From: DASQZK01 sp963764345
GTDB lineage: Bacteria; Bacteroidota; Bacteroidia; Bacteroidales; GCA-2748055
Direction: 5' to 3'
NCBI GenBank assembly: GCA_963764345.1
Contig: CAVXSF010000031.1
Span: 1 to 64,000, forward strand
DNA: 64,000 bases
Shown: positions 9,374-18,109 of the stretch, piece after piece
Layout: each line of letters opens with the position of its first letter
Position numbering within the stretch: position 1 is the first letter of the stretch
Notes under the pieces: generated by a model
Databases searched by the model: none
Told to the model about the DNA's origin: nothing
What the model saw: the letters and a program-made list of their open reading frames with translations, nothing else
Program-made: the position numbers and the translations under genes

Positions 9374-10385
9374 TGTTCCCCTTATCACAACGGAAAACCC
9401 TCCCCTTAAGGTGGCAAAATCCCCGGTAGCGGATATTTACAACCAGGTTGAAAGCGATCTTTTATTTGCTATTTCGGTTTTTCCCGAGAAAAGTGAATAT
9501 CTGGCCGCGGATAACGGACGTGCCACCAAAGGTGCTGCAAAGTCTCTGCTGGCAAAGGTTTACCTTTTCAATCACGATTTTGTGAATGCCGAAAAATACG
9601 CCCTTGAAGTCATCAATTCTGATGAATACTCGCTTGAACCTGTATTTACCGATGCCTGTGGGATCAATGGGGAACACGGAGTAGAATCGGTATTTGAGGT
9701 CGGGGCATTACCCGTCGACGGAGGCGACGGCCCCGGTGACCAGTATGCCAACACCCAGGGCGTAAGAGGTTCGCCAAACCGGGGATGGGGCTTTAACCGG
9801 CCTACACAAAACCTGCGTAATTCATTTGAACAGGGCGATCCCCGACTGAAAGGAACGATCATCGACCTGGGAGATACTCTCAACGGGGTGCTGATCCTGG
9901 GCGACGGAACAACTCCTGATTCGACCTTCGACGGTCAAGGCAACCTTATTGCCCTGCAGTGTTATAACCGGAAAGTATGGGTACCCGGAACGTCCAGCAT
10001 CGAAGAATGGGGCCACAACCGCCGGCTGATCAGATATGCCGATGTCCTCCTCATGGCTGCAGAAGCCCTGAACGAGGATACCAAACCGGATCAGGCACTG
10101 GAATACCTGAACCAGGTCAGGAAACGGGCACGCCAGGGAAATGATGCTATTCTTCCCGACATCACCGAAACCAATAAGGACAGTCTCCGCGACCTTATCC
10201 TTGAAGAAAGGCGTCATGAGCTGGCCATGGAAGGTCATCGCTTCTGGGATCTCGTACGCACAGGAAAAGCCCAGGCGGTCCTTGGCCCCCTTGGCTATAC
10301 TTCGAAATATGAAACTCTTCCGATTCCACAAAATGAAATCGATATTTCACAGGGATCATTAGTTCAAAACCCGAATTGGCAATAA
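9369..10385 (+). pseudogene. susD-like: SusD-family surface lipoprotein, C-terminal part (after frameshift)
   Basis: The frame resumes at 9369 with GDVPLITTENPPLKVAKS and runs 338 residues to the stop. It carries the rest of the SusD fold: the TPR-like helices with RATKGAAKSLLAKVYL, the glycan-binding loop region, and the conserved closing block YADVLLMAAEALNEDTKPDQALEYLNQVRKRA followed by ILEERRHELAMEGHRFWDLVRTGKA. Joined with the first part it gives ~496 residues, normal for the family. A GTG at 9411 could start a shorter ORF but has no lipoprotein signal, so independent function is unlikely. No other lesion is seen, which favours a very recent mutation or a base-calling error. Confidence 0.88.
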
Positions 10386-10416
10386 ATCAATTTTTAAATC
10401 TTTAATCTGCTTAACT

Positions 10417-11688
10417 ATGAAAAAACAGCATCTTTTATTGAGTGTAAGTCTTGCAATGGCCGTACTTCTTGTTCTACCGACCGGTTGTAAGAAAGATTCC
10501 AGTCCTTCAGCGCCGAAAATCTCCACGCTGGTGGCCGGGGACATTGATCTTAACGGTGCCACATCACCGAACAATGTGCCGACAACTCCTACTATTATCG
10601 CAACGTTTACCGAGAATATTGATCCGGCATCGGTTAACAATAATTCGGTGACCATGATCCAGGCTTACGATAATACGAATATCCCTCTGGATGTCCAGGT
10701 AAACGGTAAGGAACTGACCATTACTCCTCAGAGTGAACTGGGTATGGGAGCCCTTTATAAACTTGATTTTACCACCGATATCCAGTCAACCGGAGGCCTG
10801 GCTCTTACAGCCTTCGAAAGGACGTTTACCACGGAAGGACTGTTTGCACCGGCAGGTGCGGTTGCCTACTGGAATTTTGAAAACAATGCCAACGACCAGG
10901 TCGGCACTTACAATCCGATTACCGGCGGTATTACAGATATTACGTATGGCGCCTCCCATAACAGCGCTTCAGGCATGGCCGCACAATTTAACGGGACCAC
11001 CAGCCTGATTGAGATAGCTAATGGCGACCAGCTGATGAACACCAATGATTTCAGCCTTAGCTTATGGGTAAAAGAGGACTCCACCGGAAAAAGAGACCAG
11101 TTTGTAATGGGTCTGTCCGCCTGGCAGGGATTCCAGGTCGAAATCAATAACAACGGTAACGGCGGACTCGGTGAATGCAAGCTGGCTGCCCAGTATAGTC
11201 TTGTTGATGGCACTTCCACTTCACAGGACCTTTGGTTTAACGGTGGAAACACAGGAACGACCAAAGATAACGGCGGATGGAAGGGTTGGACTTACTGTCG
11301 TGACCTGACCTCTGATAACGGTACCGGTGTGAACGGTCTCCTCGCAGAAAAATGGGCACATCTTGTATTTACCTATAACAGCTCTTCAAAAGTCGGAACC
11401 GTCTATATTAATGGTCAGATGATGAAGCAGCAGGATTTCAATCTCTATGGCTCAGACAATGCATTATATAATGCTACGGGCCTTGTATTCGCAGGAAATG
11501 CCGGTAATAATGCCCTTGCCTTCGGATTTATTCAGGACAAAACTGATCCAACGATCACTGATTCCTGGGCTGCTTACTCCGATCCGGCTAACGGCCATTT
11601 CCAGGGAATGCTCGACGATGTCAGCATCTATCACAAAGTGCTTACCGAAAATGAAATTTCACTGATGTATAATTCTGGTAAGCCCTGA
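10417..11688 (+). CDS. Surface lipoprotein with Ig-like and LamG domains (probable glycan-binding protein)
   Basis: The protein has 423 residues with lipobox LPTGC (Cys24). Residues ~35-140 form a bacterial Ig-like Big_5 domain (PTIIATFTENIDPASVNNNSVTMI to the ERTFTTEG end strand). Residues ~145-420 are a LamG/concanavalin-like jelly roll: it opens with AVAYWNFENNANDQVG, has FSLSLWVKEDS in the middle, and ends GMLDDVSIYHKVLTENEI. LamG domains of this type bind carbohydrate. Position immediately after SusD matches the SusE/SusF or surface glycan-binding protein slot of a PUL. The Ig-like unit resembles those at the start of the GH144 protein downstream, suggesting shared spacer architecture. 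A strong hairpin follows at 11711-11742. No catalytic residues are evident. Confidence 0.75.
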   Translation: MKKQHLLLSVSLAMAVLLVLPTGCKKDSSPSAPKISTLVAGDIDLNGATSPNNVPTTPTIIATFTENIDPASVNNNSVTMIQAYDNTNIPLDVQVNGKELTITPQSELGMGALYKLDFTTDIQSTGGLALTAFERTFTTEGLFAPAGAVAYWNFENNANDQVGTYNPITGGITDITYGASHNSASGMAAQFNGTTSLIEIANGDQLMNTNDFSLSLWVKEDSTGKRDQFVMGLSAWQGFQVEINNNGNGGLGECKLAAQYSLVDGTSTSQDLWFNGGNTGTTKDNGGWKGWTYCRDLTSDNGTGVNGLLAEKWAHLVFTYNSSSKVGTVYINGQMMKQQDFNLYGSDNALYNATGLVFAGNAGNNALAFGFIQDKTDPTITDSWAAYSDPANGHFQGMLDDVSIYHKVLTENEISLMYNSGKP

Positions 11689-11710
11689 TAAATATAATTG
11701 AACTGAAACC

Positions 11711-11742
11711 GGGGAGGGCCCTGACTATGGCCCTCCCTTTTA
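11711..11742 (+). terminator. Rho-independent terminator after the SusCD operon
   Basis: A perfect nine-base stem (GGGAGGGCC at 11712-11720 with GGCCCTCCC at 11729-11737) is followed by a T-rich run. It lies 23 bases after the LamG lipoprotein stop and suggests that the downstream GH144 gene has its own promoter or depends on readthrough. Confidence 0.8.
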
Positions 11743-11885
11743 CTTCTTGAAGAAACTTCCATATCACGATGATAAATTAAAATGGAGGTGGCATTACAGG
11801 ACAGTGAAATTATGCTTCATGCAAGAAGCCTGGTGCATGGAAGCACTACGAGACCAATACCTTAAATAAACTATTTCTCGTGAAA

Positions 11886-13874
11886 ATGAACCGTCATCGT
11901 ATAAGTTTTTTTGCCGCACCTGTCATTTGCTTTTTCCTTGCCATCCAGTTCTCCTGTTCCAAAAAGGAAAACCCGGCACCGGCCGACCATGGGACACTTC
12001 AGTTAACAAGAACACGGGTGGGGGATATGTATCTGAATTTTGGTGAAGTGACATCCGGTGTGCCTGTAGACAGAAACTTTGTGGTTGAATTCAGCGGTTC
12101 ACTCGATACTGCGGATATCCGCAATAACATTATTCTCAGGGATGCCGATTCCGTAATTGTCAGTACCCGTATTTCTTACCTCGACAATAACAGCTCCGTC
12201 GTTCTGGATCCGGTTACAAACCTTGATTACGGATCTGCCTTTACACTGAGCATCTCTCCGGACATCAGAGGAGTCAACGGAGAGACCTTTCCTGGGTATA
12301 CCTATAACTTCAATACCATGACCGGTGAGCTGACCATACAGTCGGCGACCATCAATGGCTCGGATTTCAATACTTCTTCACCGGTTGTAAATGTCAGTGC
12401 TGCCGGTGCAGACATTGAACTTGTATTTTCACGGCCACTGGACCCAGCCGGTTATTCTTCATTTATTGATCTTTCGGGCACAACGGATTATTCCGTTTCC
12501 CTTTCACAGGATTCGCTCAAAGTCTCGGTTTCTACCTCCGGAAGGCTGGAAACCTTTAAAAAATATTACTTCACCATTTCTTCAAACCTGACCGGGGCAA
12601 AAGGCTTTACCTTCGGGGGTTTTTCAAGTGCCTTCTATGCTGCCGTCGATTCGGTCTATAAGTTTCCGGTCATTTCCGATGATGAGCTGCTCACCAGGAT
12701 CCAGGAACAAACCTTTGCATATTTCTGGGATTATGCTCACCCTGCGTGCGGACTTGCAAGGGAAAGACTCGGAAGTGGGGATGTAGTTACCATCGGTGGG
12801 TCAGGCTTCGGGATCATGTCACTGATCGTAGGAGTGGAGAGGGGCTTCATTACCAGGGATCAGGCTCTGACACGCCTGGGGACCGTACTGTCATTCCTCG
12901 AAACCTGTGATCGGTTTCACGGCGCATGGCCCCACTGGCTGAACGGGTCTACCGGCAAAATCATTCCTTTCAGTCCGGACGATAACGGGGGCGACCTCGT
13001 GGAGACGTCATTCATGATTCAGGGCCTCCTGACCTTCAGGCAATACCTTCAACCCGATGTGCCGGCCGAGAAAAGTTTGATCGACCGGATAAACGCACTC
13101 TATGATGGCGTCGAATATGACTTCTATTCCCGGGGTGAAAATGCACTCTACTGGCACTGGTCACCCACCAATGGATGGGCTATAAACATGAAACTACAGG
13201 GTTATAACGAAACGATGATCTGTTATGTCCTGGGTATCGGATCTCCTACTCATCCCATTCCGGCTGCCTCATATTACCAGGGTTATATGAACAGCGGATC
13301 TATTTTGAACGGGAATAAATATTATGGTTATGTCCTGCCGGTGGGGCCGTCTTACGGAGGACCGCTCTTTTTCACTCAATACTCATTCCTGGGTATGAAT
13401 CCGCAAAATCTGAAGGGACCCTATGTTGATTACTGGGAACAAAATGTAAATCAAAGCCTCATAAACTGGGCGTACTGTGCTGATGATCCGAAGAACTTTG
13501 CGGGCTATTCCTCAACCTGCTGGGGCCTCACGGCCAGCGATGGTAATACGGGTTATTCTGCACATTCACCAACGAATGACCTGGGGGTCATCACGCCAAC
13601 AGCAGCCATCTCATCCATACCTTATACACCCCAACAATCCATGGATGCAATCCATACCTTTTATTATTTCCTGGGGGATAAACTTTGGGGTACCTATGGG
13701 TTTTATGATGCCTTCAATCCGACCGCCAGCTGGTATGCCGACTCATTCCTGGCCATCGATGAAGGCCCCATTATTGTCATGATCGAAAATTACAGAACAG
13801 GACTCCTGTGGAACCTTTTCATGTCAAGTCCGGAAATTACCTCGGCACTTACATCCATGGGGTTTACATATTGA
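11886..13874 (+). CDS. Ig-like plus GH144-type (PF10091) lipoprotein
   Basis: A GTG at 11880 is possible, but the ATG at 11886 gives the cleaner lipoprotein signal, with lipobox QFSCS (Cys24); the protein has about 662 residues. Residues ~30-260 hold two Big_5-type Ig-like domains (PVDRNFVVEFSGSLDTADIR and DIELVFSRPLDPAGYSS). From ~270 the PF10091 barrel starts at DDELLTRIQEQTFAYFWDY and ends IDEGPIIVMIENYRTGLLWNLF, parallel to the 469-residue enzyme at 4345. The two are clear but distant paralogues; this one has a different substrate-cleft region (RFHGAWPHWLNGSTG versus HGITGYKGFYYHFL). Likely role: surface beta-1,2-glucan cleavage with Ig spacers lifting the domain from the membrane, while the other enzyme may act in the periplasm. 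The division of labour is inference. Confidence 0.83.
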   Translation: MNRHRISFFAAPVICFFLAIQFSCSKKENPAPADHGTLQLTRTRVGDMYLNFGEVTSGVPVDRNFVVEFSGSLDTADIRNNIILRDADSVIVSTRISYLDNNSSVVLDPVTNLDYGSAFTLSISPDIRGVNGETFPGYTYNFNTMTGELTIQSATINGSDFNTSSPVVNVSAAGADIELVFSRPLDPAGYSSFIDLSGTTDYSVSLSQDSLKVSVSTSGRLETFKKYYFTISSNLTGAKGFTFGGFSSAFYAAVDSVYKFPVISDDELLTRIQEQTFAYFWDYAHPACGLARERLGSGDVVTIGGSGFGIMSLIVGVERGFITRDQALTRLGTVLSFLETCDRFHGAWPHWLNGSTGKIIPFSPDDNGGDLVETSFMIQGLLTFRQYLQPDVPAEKSLIDRINALYDGVEYDFYSRGENALYWHWSPTNGWAINMKLQGYNETMICYVLGIGSPTHPIPAASYYQGYMNSGSILNGNKYYGYVLPVGPSYGGPLFFTQYSFLGMNPQNLKGPYVDYWEQNVNQSLINWAYCADDPKNFAGYSSTCWGLTASDGNTGYSAHSPTNDLGVITPTAAISSIPYTPQQSMDAIHTFYYFLGDKLWGTYGFYDAFNPTASWYADSFLAIDEGPIIVMIENYRTGLLWNLFMSSPEITSALTSMGFTY

Positions 13875-13961
13875 TCTTTGGGAAATCCAGGTTGAAAATG
13901 TACATTATTACTCATTAAGATACGGATAAGTGCGGTTGAGCAGAGAGTTCAATTTGGGTTT

Positions 13962-14006
13962 ACACGCAGTTCAGTCCTCCAGGGCCGAACTGCGTGTTTA
14001 TTTTTT
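13962..14006. terminator. Bidirectional terminator between convergent genes
   Basis: An eleven-base perfect stem (ACACGCAGTTC at 13962-13972 with GAACTGCGTGT at 13987-13997) has a T-rich tail on the + strand and an A-rich flank usable on the other. It separates the GH144 gene from the oppositely oriented phosphatase gene. Confidence 0.8.
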
Positions 14007-14009
14007 CTG

Positions 14010-16103
14010 TCAGAGTCTCATACCAACCATCAGTACATCATCGACCTGGAAATAATCGCCTTTCCATTCCGTGAAAGCCTTTTCAAACAGTACTAACTGC
14101 TCGGTCATCGGCAGGTGGGAAATTTCAAGAATCACATCCTTCAGCCTTTTGGACAGAAACTTTTTCCCCAGATCCCCGCCAAACTGGTCGATGATCCCGT
14201 CAGTAAACAGGTACAGACAGTCTCCCTTCCTTACTTTGAGTTCTGACATGGTAAAGGGATCCATTTTCTGGTAGAAAGCCACAGGCATTTTGTCGGCTTT
14301 GATGAATTGAAGATCACCCTCACGCATGAAGTACATAGCATTGTTTGCACCTCCAAAAAGAATCCGTGACGATTCCGGATCATAAGTGAGTACCGACATG
14401 TCCATGCCGTCCATCGTTTCAAATTCATTATCTCCACGGTTAAGGGAACCGGCAATCTTATCCCTTAGCAGGTTCAGAATGTCGTGAGGATGGTAGATTT
14501 TTTCCTTGTTCACAATTTCATTCAGAAATGCAATGCCATACATGCTCATGAAAGCGCCAGGTACGCCATGCCCGGTGCAGTCGGCCACAATGATGATGAT
14601 TTTGTCATCTACTTCACCAAACCAGAAGAAATCACCACTCACAATGTCCCGCGGCTTATAGAGGATAAAGTAATCGTGGGTAATATTTTCAAGGATTTTC
14701 CTGGAAGGGAAGGAAGCATTCTGAATCCTTTTCGCGTATTCGATGCTGTCCTTGATTTCTTTGTTTCTGATCTCAAGAAGCTCCCTATGTTGTTCCACAA
14801 TGGTATTTTTCTCCTGCAGGGCAGCATTGGCATGTTTCAGTTCCTTTGTCCGTTCACTCACTTTTTGTTCCAGTTCGGAAGTCTGGTTATCCTTGAGCCT
14901 CAGATTTACCTCCAGTTGTTTGATGTATCTCTGCTGAAACCTCAGCTTCTGCCGGTCGAGGATCTTGATCTCCTCAGCCAGGCCAAATGTAAAAATGAAT
15001 CCCTGTATCACGGACCCGACAACCACAGGGTATTTGTTGTCAAGAAAAATATTGATGGCCAGTGAGATCACCACGAGCAGGTTGGCGATGAGGAAAAATT
15101 TGGCTTTCTGTTCCTTTTTCAGAAGAATAACCGATTCGATGAGTCCGAGAAGAGCCGCTGCCACGAAGAAGAACAGGGAGGAGAAGGCAAGGAAATTATT
15201 ATAGAGGCTTTTCACATATACCGTGAGGTAGTAGTAAGGAATGGAAATGATCAGGAAAAACATGATCACGGTAGTAATGGTATTCCAGCCCGGGAGGTGC
15301 TTTTCAAGCTGAAGGTATTTTTTACTCACCAGTAGAAACAGGATCAGGGTCAGAAAATAAGACGGCAGACTGATTGGGACATCGAACCGGGTATGCATGA
15401 TGAATTCATCATAGAATCCCAGGAAAGAAAAGGAGAAAAGGACGAGTGACAGCAGGTAGAAGAAAAGGCTGATAAAGGAAGACCGCTTGAGGATCAGACC
15501 CAGTATCAGGTTGAGAATGGCGCTGAACAGCAGCAGGCCGATGAGCAGGGCATCGATGAAACGGTCGGGCAGTTCCTTCTGAAGGAAGTGATTATAATTG
15601 AATAACCTGAACTCCAGGTCACGTACTTTAGGGAAGACATGTTCGCTGTTAGTGAGAAGATCAACGTAAATGTTGCGCACTTCCCCGGGCTGGATCTGTA
15701 TCCTTCCATAAAGCCTGAGCCCCCGGATGTTTAACCGCTCACACTTTATGATCCGCCCGACATCATTATAAATGTATACGTTGGCTGAATCGGGAATAGT
15801 CCTTGAAACGCTGATATCCACCGTATTATCTGAAATGTTCCTGACTATCAGTTTGCAGAAGCCCCGGGATCCGGCCCCGGTACCAGACAAATGAATATCA
15901 CCGGTATCTGAACTGAAATGCAGGTTACGAAGGTCACTGAGCTGAAAGGTGCCGGGCTTTTCCTGAAGAAAGCCGATTTGTTCTGGTTGTACCCTGGTTT
16001 CGGAAAATCCATTTCGAATGAAGACTGTGTCCTGTGACAGGACAGGAGATAAAAAAACAACCAGAGTGGTGATTATCAAATAAGCACGTTGATAAACCTG
16101 CAT
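14010..16103 (-). CDS. 7TM-DISM receptor fused to SpoIIE-type PP2C phosphatase
   Basis: The ORF opens at 16157. The ATG at 16103 has AAAGGA five bases upstream and begins a signal peptide (MQVYQRAYLIITTLVVFLSP), so I choose it: 697 residues. Residues ~30-165 are a periplasmic 7TMR-DISMED2-like jelly roll, ~185-385 seven hydrophobic helices, ~390-460 a coiled coil, and ~475-697 a SpoIIE/PP2C phosphatase with the metal-site motifs SGDFFWF, VADCTGHGVPGAFMS and the closing DDVLMVGM. Such proteins dephosphorylate anti-sigma antagonists or similar partners in response to an extracellular ligand. No partner kinase or STAS protein is adjacent. A TATATTTG element at 16155-16162 on this strand is a plausible -7 box. 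Confidence 0.88.
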   Translation of the reverse strand: MQVYQRAYLIITTLVVFLSPVLSQDTVFIRNGFSETRVQPEQIGFLQEKPGTFQLSDLRNLHFSSDTGDIHLSGTGAGSRGFCKLIVRNISDNTVDISVSRTIPDSANVYIYNDVGRIIKCERLNIRGLRLYGRIQIQPGEVRNIYVDLLTNSEHVFPKVRDLEFRLFNYNHFLQKELPDRFIDALLIGLLLFSAILNLILGLILKRSSFISLFFYLLSLVLFSFSFLGFYDEFIMHTRFDVPISLPSYFLTLILFLLVSKKYLQLEKHLPGWNTITTVIMFFLIISIPYYYLTVYVKSLYNNFLAFSSLFFFVAAALLGLIESVILLKKEQKAKFFLIANLLVVISLAINIFLDNKYPVVVGSVIQGFIFTFGLAEEIKILDRQKLRFQQRYIKQLEVNLRLKDNQTSELEQKVSERTKELKHANAALQEKNTIVEQHRELLEIRNKEIKDSIEYAKRIQNASFPSRKILENITHDYFILYKPRDIVSGDFFWFGEVDDKIIIIVADCTGHGVPGAFMSMYGIAFLNEIVNKEKIYHPHDILNLLRDKIAGSLNRGDNEFETMDGMDMSVLTYDPESSRILFGGANNAMYFMREGDLQFIKADKMPVAFYQKMDPFTMSELKVRKGDCLYLFTDGIIDQFGGDLGKKFLSKRLKDVILEISHLPMTEQLVLFEKAFTEWKGDYFQVDDVLMVGMRL

Positions 16104-16483
16104 CAGGATCCTTTTTCGTAATGGGCTTAAGTTGTAAAGGGTTTCTTTCCAATTCAAATATACGGAGTTTCATGAATATTTAACCCCGGCTCAGATATTT
16201 TTATGAACGACGGGCCCTGGTTGCTAAAACCGGTTGCCGGTGCGGAATTGGCAGGCTGACCCCGGAATGGGAAGCTTCCTGTGCAGACAGTAAACCAGCT
16301 CAATGTCTTAAATGGAGATTCGTCAGATCACGAAATCAGAGTAATGATACCGATATCGAATTATCTCGTCAAAACCAATATTTAACCTGCCAATTCACCT
16401 CTTTATCTAAATTATCGGGTTTTGCTTTACCAGTGAAAAGTATAGTAGTATATTGCATCAAATACATCTATAACGGAATGATA
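16104..16483. other. Divergent intergenic region
   Basis: The region contains the putative -7 element for the phosphatase (16155-16162, minus strand) and the start region of the lipoprotein gene. A GTG at 16433 opens the latter frame but its first residues do not form a signal peptide. I see no hairpin, repeat or remnant coding homology in the middle. Confidence 0.4.
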
Positions 16484-17050
16484 ATGAACAAGATCATAGG
16501 ACCTGTGGCAATATTGCTTCTGGCTGGTTCAGCTTCCTGCAGTTTGTTTGATAAACTTATTCCGGATGTAGATACGGAATATTCGAAAACCTTTACGGTC
16601 CGGTTATCAGATAACAACGGCGTGACGGATGCAGAGTTTGTGGATGTGAAAAGTTCATCTGATTACAATGATTTCAAGGATCATATCGATGGTTTCGATA
16701 TTAAAAAGATCACCTATTCCATTTCAAACTACAATGGACCCTCAGACCTTTATTTGACCGGATTCATTACTGCCTGGAATACTGACAGCACGGAAAGTAT
16801 CCTGATTGGAAACATATCACGTTTTAAACTATCAGATATCGCCGGTAAAGGAGAGCAGGACAATGTGGATGAAATTTTGCCGGGACTGAAGAAAGTAACC
16901 GCCTGGCTGGATTCTCCGGGAAGTTTCTATATGAATGCTGGTTACAGTCTTACCGATGCATCAGGCAATCCTTACTCTGAAAAGCTGGACGGCTATAGTT
17001 TCACCCTGAAACTTATTTACTACGTTACCGTGAAAACGGGTTCAAAATAA
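16484..17050 (+). CDS. Uncharacterised lipoprotein
   Basis: The ATG at 16484 gives MNKIIGPVAILLLAGSASC, a textbook lipoprotein signal with Cys19, and a 188-residue protein; the earlier GTG at 16433 would add an implausible extension. The mature part is beta-rich with no recognised motif: a KTFTVRLSDNNG strand, a DFKDHIDGFDIKKITYSI segment and a terminal YSFTLKLIYYVTVKT strand, compatible with a small beta-sandwich. It stands alone between a divergent phosphatase gene and a terminator at 17079-17112. No function is proposed. Confidence 0.65.
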   Translation: MNKIIGPVAILLLAGSASCSLFDKLIPDVDTEYSKTFTVRLSDNNGVTDAEFVDVKSSSDYNDFKDHIDGFDIKKITYSISNYNGPSDLYLTGFITAWNTDSTESILIGNISRFKLSDIAGKGEQDNVDEILPGLKKVTAWLDSPGSFYMNAGYSLTDASGNPYSEKLDGYSFTLKLIYYVTVKTGSK

Positions 17051-17078
17051 TTTCTTTGTGCTTGAAAACCCTGAGGTA

Positions 17079-17112
17079 AACCTGTCCAAGGCTGTTGGAC
17101 AGGTTTTTTTTC
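17079..17112 (+). terminator. Rho-independent terminator
   Basis: A perfect eleven-base stem (AACCTGTCCAA at 17079-17089 with TTGGACAGGTT at 17095-17105) is followed by eight or more T, just downstream of the lipoprotein gene. Confidence 0.85.
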
Positions 17113-17132
17113 CTTCCGCCGGTGTTATGATT

Positions 17133-17669
17133 TCAGACAGGATGAGACCAGTCTTTTTTCAGAACAGCATAAATACAGCTGTCTTTCACTACATTATTTT
17201 TAACGACACAATCCTGGAATACTGCTTCGCATCTGAAACCAGCTTTTTCGAGTGCCCTGCGTGATGCGGTATTATCGGCGAAGGGTTCGGCATAGACCCT
17301 GACGATATCCAAATTTCGAAAAATGTAGTTCGTGATCAGGATGATGGCTTCAGTCATGATGTTCCGGTTCCAGTATGGCTGTCCGAGCCAGTAACCGATT
17401 TCTGCATTCTTCCTGTAAATGTCTGATTTTAATTCAAATCCGATACTTCCGGCAAACAAGCCGCCGGTTTCAATGGCGAAAAATCTTGGGGGGTTATTGT
17501 TCTGTTCGACAAAATCCAGCCACAACCTGGCATCCCTGGTGGTATACGGGTATGGAAACAGATCTCTGAGGTTATCAAAAATTTGTTTATTGTTAGCCAG
17601 TTTTACCAGTTCGGGCAGGTCTGTTTTTTTCCAGGACCTCAGGATGAAATTCTCGGCTTCCAGGTTCAT
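17133..17669 (-). CDS. GNAT acetyltransferase, RimJ/RimL type
   Basis: The 178-residue cytosolic protein matches the GNAT fold of the ribosomal-protein N-acetyltransferase-like group. It has FILRSWKKTDLPELVKLAN at the start, FAGSIGFEL in strand four, the acetyl-CoA loop region IGYWLGQPYWNRNIMTEAI (~91-109), and the ASRRALEKAGFRCEAVF signature at ~150-166. It transfers an acetyl group to an unidentified amine, perhaps a protein N-terminus or a small molecule. It follows the small membrane protein gene with a 2-base gap, so the two are probably cotranscribed; no shared function is obvious. Confidence 0.88.
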   Translation of the reverse strand: MNLEAENFILRSWKKTDLPELVKLANNKQIFDNLRDLFPYPYTTRDARLWLDFVEQNNNPPRFFAIETGGLFAGSIGFELKSDIYRKNAEIGYWLGQPYWNRNIMTEAIILITNYIFRNLDIVRVYAEPFADNTASRRALEKAGFRCEAVFQDCVVKNNVVKDSCIYAVLKKDWSHPV

Positions 17670-17671
17670 AG

Positions 17672-18067
17672 CTAATAAGGCAGATCTAAGTATGTTTTTA
17701 ATACCCAGATTAAGGCAAGGATGACCATTAAGATGGCGGGATACAACCAGATTTCAAATTTACGTCTGCGCCTCCTTTCGTCACTTTCCTTATCCGTTCT
17801 TTCCAGCAGGGCCATGGCAATCCCCAGGGCAATGCCCACTCCGGGTCCCAGGATAATTCCAAGCGTGAAATTATTGGTATAGATCCCCAGCAGGAATCCT
17901 AATAATGTTCCAGCCAGCAAACCGGTAATAAGTCCGCTGGGAAATGCTTCCTCCTGGTGCTTTCGCTTACGCCGGCTTTTCCTGGCAGGCCGGTTTGGAA
18001 CCGAAAACCATATCAAAACGGCACCCAGGATACCAATTATTCCGATGAAGGCATACCACCTGTACAT
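17672..18067 (-). CDS. Small three-helix membrane protein of unknown function
   Basis: The protein has 131 residues with three predicted membrane segments: ~4-22 (YAFIGIIGILGAVLIWFSV), a glycine-rich hydrophobic hairpin ~45-87 (LITGLLAGTLLGFLLGIYTN and LGIILGPGVGIALGIAMALL), and ~107-124. Basic clusters RKSRRKRK and ERRRRRK lie between them and should be cytosolic by the positive-inside rule. I do not recognise the family. The glycine-zipper-like central pair resembles YtxH-like or glycine-zipper proteins only superficially. It is encoded between a methyltransferase and an acetyltransferase on the same strand. Confidence 0.65.
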   Translation of the reverse strand: MYRWYAFIGIIGILGAVLIWFSVPNRPARKSRRKRKHQEEAFPSGLITGLLAGTLLGFLLGIYTNNFTLGIILGPGVGIALGIAMALLERTDKESDERRRRRKFEIWLYPAILMVILALIWVLKTYLDLPY

Positions 18068-18109
18068 AGACAGATTTTAGGTAAATTTATGGATATCAGC
18101 CGAAAATAC

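Noticed and set aside
9369..10385. Programmed frameshift in SusD
   Set aside because: No slippery heptamer or downstream stimulator is evident, and SusD genes are not known to use frameshifting; an indel is simpler.
14484..15065. 193-codon open frame on the plus strand
   Set aside because: It overlaps the well-supported SpoIIE/7TM-DISM gene on the other strand and shows no domain.
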